6,859 nucleotides of DNA from assembly GCA_016838945.1 (NCBI GenBank), contig JADLKP010000119.1:1-6859 (forward strand). Direction: 5' to 3'. A program made the position numbers and the translations under genes. The notes beneath the pieces were generated by a model, which was not told the origin of the DNA, ran no database searches, and saw only the letters and a program-made list of their open reading frames with translations. The DNA comes from Methanobrevibacter sp. Lineage in GTDB: Archaea > Methanobacteriota > Methanobacteria > Methanobacteriales > Methanobacteriaceae. Shown here piece by piece: positions 5,844 through 6,859 of this stretch (the first letter of the stretch is position 1; each line of letters begins with the position of its first letter).

Positions 5844-5878
5844 TCTTAATTAAGAAAAATAAAAATTCTAGAATTTTT
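5844..5878. promoter_or_regulatory. Two perfect palindromes upstream of the HEPN gene
   Basis: TCTTAATTAAGA (5844-5855) is a 12-bp palindrome and AAAAATTCTAGAATTTTT (5861-5878) an 18-bp palindrome. They lie between the predicted transcription start and ATG 5895, a usual place for toxin-antitoxin operators. AAAAATTCTA occurs again at 5911-5920, within the first codons of the gene. AT-rich DNA yields short palindromes by chance, but a perfect 18-bp one is notable. Confidence 0.4.
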
Positions 5879-5894
5879 TACCTGAGATGATTTG

Positions 5895-6257
5895 ATGACA
5901 TTTGGTGGAGAAAAATTCTATTCTGTAGGAGAACATTTGGAAGACTATTGTGAAAATGAAGAATACCAAAGATCAGCAGTAGGTCGTTTTTATTATGCCT
6001 GTTACTGAAAATGTAGGGATTATTTTGAATCTAAGACAAATAGTAGATTAGGTAAAAGAAGCCCTCATAAAAAACTGATAGGATATTTTAAGGCTTCACA
6101 AAATAAGATGGAATATCAAATAGGAACTAATCTATTTGATTTAAAAAGCAATAGGATCAAGGCGGATTATAAAAAAAATTTTAAAGCAGATAGTGTGAAT
6201 GATTCTAAATCTAAAGCTAATAAAATATTTGAGTTATTTAAAGTTTTAGAAGATTGA
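5895..6257 (+). pseudogene. HEPN-domain gene interrupted by in-frame TGA
   Basis: Reading from ATG 5895 gives a small HEPN-type helical protein of about 120 codons with a TGA at 6006-6008 (codon 38); the same frame then stays open to 6257. Upstream of the stop is SAVGRFYYACY, matching the HEPN helix SxxxRxYYxxx; after it come KCRDYFESK, then PHKKLIGYF and NLFDLKSNRIKADY, corresponding to the family's H-x-x-(I/L)-x-x-(Y/F) and L-x-x-L-x-x-x-R-x-x-ADY segments. In active HEPN RNases the catalytic motif is R-x4-6-H. Here R is followed by six residues and then the TGA, so the stop sits where His is expected. As written only 37 residues are made, and the nuclease is inactivated. The following gene starts 14 bases after the final stop, so they form one unit. 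UGA-as-Trp or selenocysteine is unlikely. Overall length and motifs fit HEPN toxins. Confidence 0.75.
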
Positions 6258-6262
6258 TTAAT

Positions 6263-6268
6263 GGTGAT
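6263..6268 (+). promoter_or_regulatory. Ribosome binding site GGTGAT fixing the start at 6272
   Basis: GGTGAT followed by three bases and ATG 6272 is the same spacing as ahead of the PIN gene (GGTGAT, AAA, ATG 1820). It argues against the upstream in-frame TTG at 6254, which has no such site and would overlap the HEPN stop. Confidence 0.6.
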
Positions 6269-6271
6269 TTA

Positions 6272-6706
6272 ATGAATTGGATAGAAATGGATAATTCGAG
6301 GCTAAAAAATATGTGTCAAACCAGCAATTTACCTTATGGAAGAATAAGCGAGTACTATAGGCAAATCAATCCAAAGGAAATTAATGATTTTATTTCAGAT
6401 ATGGATGGTATGGTGGAATTAATCAATGTCTTGTCTAAACTGATTAAGAAATATTTCCCTAATGCCAATACATATCTTGCCTTTGAAGAGGATTTGGAAG
6501 AGGGTGATGATTGCATTTATGCTTACATCTTAAATGAGGGGTTGTCATATGAGGAAAATGACAAGTTATCCGATTTGATGTTAATTGAATATCTGGAATT
6601 AAGGGATAAGTACAAGGATGCATGGTTTTCATTACAATTCAAATTTGATTATGGTGAGGAATATTATATGGGATGCATGGAAAATCCTGATGATTACAAT
6701 ATTTGA
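6272..6706 (+). CDS. Small acidic protein following the HEPN gene, putative partner/antitoxin
   Basis: A 144-residue protein with no catalytic motif that I recognise. Its first half is helical (KEINDFISDMDGMVELINVL near 35-54, SKLIKKYFPN near 55-64). The second half alternates strands and helices: TYLAFEEDLEEGDDCIYAYI near 67-86, GLSYEENDKLSDLMLIEYLE near 89-108, then WFSLQFKFDYG near 118-128. This layout (YL, an acidic D/E patch, a hydrophobic strand, a seEE helix, a final strand) recalls small proteins I have seen encoded next to HEPN toxins, but that is recollection rather than a firm family call. The composition is acidic, as many antitoxins are. It is intact while its HEPN neighbour is broken, the survival pattern expected for an antitoxin. 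It lacks a nucleotidyltransferase GSxxxG motif, so it is not an MNT-type antitoxin. A T-rich terminator-like motif follows from 6727. Confidence 0.7.
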   Translation: MNWIEMDNSRLKNMCQTSNLPYGRISEYYRQINPKEINDFISDMDGMVELINVLSKLIKKYFPNANTYLAFEEDLEEGDDCIYAYILNEGLSYEENDKLSDLMLIEYLELRDKYKDAWFSLQFKFDYGEEYYMGCMENPDDYNI

Positions 6707-6726
6707 AATACTTGATGTCCCATCAC

Positions 6727-6763
6727 TTTACTTTTTTTATATTTTTTATACTATTCAATTAAA
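6727..6763 (+). terminator. T-rich terminator-like motif, copy 2
   Basis: C plus T7 (6732-6738), ATA, T6 (6742-6747), then ATTCAATTAAA at 6753-6763, starting 20 bases after the stop. It is identical over 22 bases to 5555-5576. TATCTAAAAT at 6777-6786 also recurs at 5680-5689, and another T7 follows at 6791-6797. Confidence 0.5.
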
Positions 6764-6859
6764 TAAGTTCTGTGCTTATCTAAAATAAACTTTTTTTATT
6801 TACCCTTAAAATTATTAATGACCTATTTAATTTAAATTAATATAAAATGCATTTATTTT

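Larger units (their letters stand above)
5530..5894. other. 365-base AT-rich intergenic region
   Basis: No coding frame on either strand looks real here. It holds, in order: the T-rich terminator-like motif at 5555-5592; an imperfect 15-base repeat (5643-5657 and 5688-5702) ending in a T12 tract at 5698-5709; a TATA-like CTATATATAAAA at 5725-5736; a TTTATATA box at 5811-5818; and palindromes at 5844-5855 and 5861-5878 before the HEPN gene. A small untranslated RNA starting near 5755 is conceivable, but no structure supports it. Confidence 0.6.

Noticed and set aside
5530..5894. CRISPR array, tRNA or insertion sequence in the long intergenic region
   Set aside because: There are no regularly spaced repeats beyond one imperfect 15-base pair, no cloverleaf or CCA-adjacent stem, and no transposase fragment or terminal inverted repeats.
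6006..6008. TGA read as selenocysteine or tryptophan
   Set aside because: No selenocysteine context or expected Cys/Sec active site is seen, and other genes in the window use TGG for Trp and TGA as a terminal stop. A nonsense lesion is simpler.
6254..6271. TTG 6254 as start of the HEPN partner gene
   Set aside because: GGTGAT with standard spacing precedes ATG 6272, and codons from the TTG would read through that binding site.

Overview
The window looks like a piece of an AT-rich methanogenic archaeon chromosome, most likely Methanobrevibacter or a close Methanobacteriales relative. The clues are extremely A/T-rich codon use, TTTATATA boxes about 35-85 bases upstream of start codons, GGTGAT/AGGAG ribosome binding sites a few bases before ATG, T-rich 3' flanks in place of bacterial hairpin terminators, and a TFS-like zinc-ribbon protein. 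The genus is an inference from style; no marker gene is present. All genes lie on the + strand.

Layout. (1) 3-638: the 3' part of a multi-pass membrane protein whose reading frame runs off the left edge. (2) 672-2344: a three-gene module made of an XRE-type repressor, an ImmA/IrrE-type zinc peptidase and a PIN-domain protein. The PIN gene carries two opposite frameshifts. An 11-bp perfect inverted repeat brackets the module's TATA box. (3) 2346-4386: a YaaC-family protein followed, with overlap, by an unrecognised 307-residue protein. This pair is very AT-rich. (4) 4419-4811: an orphan protein with clearly more C-ending codons, marking a compositional boundary. (5) 4814-5529: a zinc-ribbon protein with its own promoter and a 44-residue acidic Tyr/Asp-rich protein. 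(6) 5530-5894: a 365-base AT-rich intergenic region with T-tracts, a short imperfect repeat, TATA-like sites and two perfect palindromes. (7) 5895-6706: a HEPN-domain gene broken by an in-frame TGA exactly where the HEPN His is expected, followed by a small acidic protein in the position of an antitoxin. (8) 6707-6859: a T-rich 3' flank that repeats the motif found after 5529.

How it may work together. XRE plus ImmA is a known repressor/anti-repressor-protease pairing, and the PIN nuclease behind it would be its effector. HEPN plus a small acidic partner is a toxin-antitoxin-like arrangement. Both predicted RNase genes are interrupted as written, so the window resembles a toxin/defence island in decay or under selection against its toxins. 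Sequencing error in the PIN gene (one lesion in an A7 run) is a real alternative. The best candidate for an undescribed system is the intact YaaC-plus-unknown pair at 2346-4386, possibly together with the upstream regulator/protease/PIN module.
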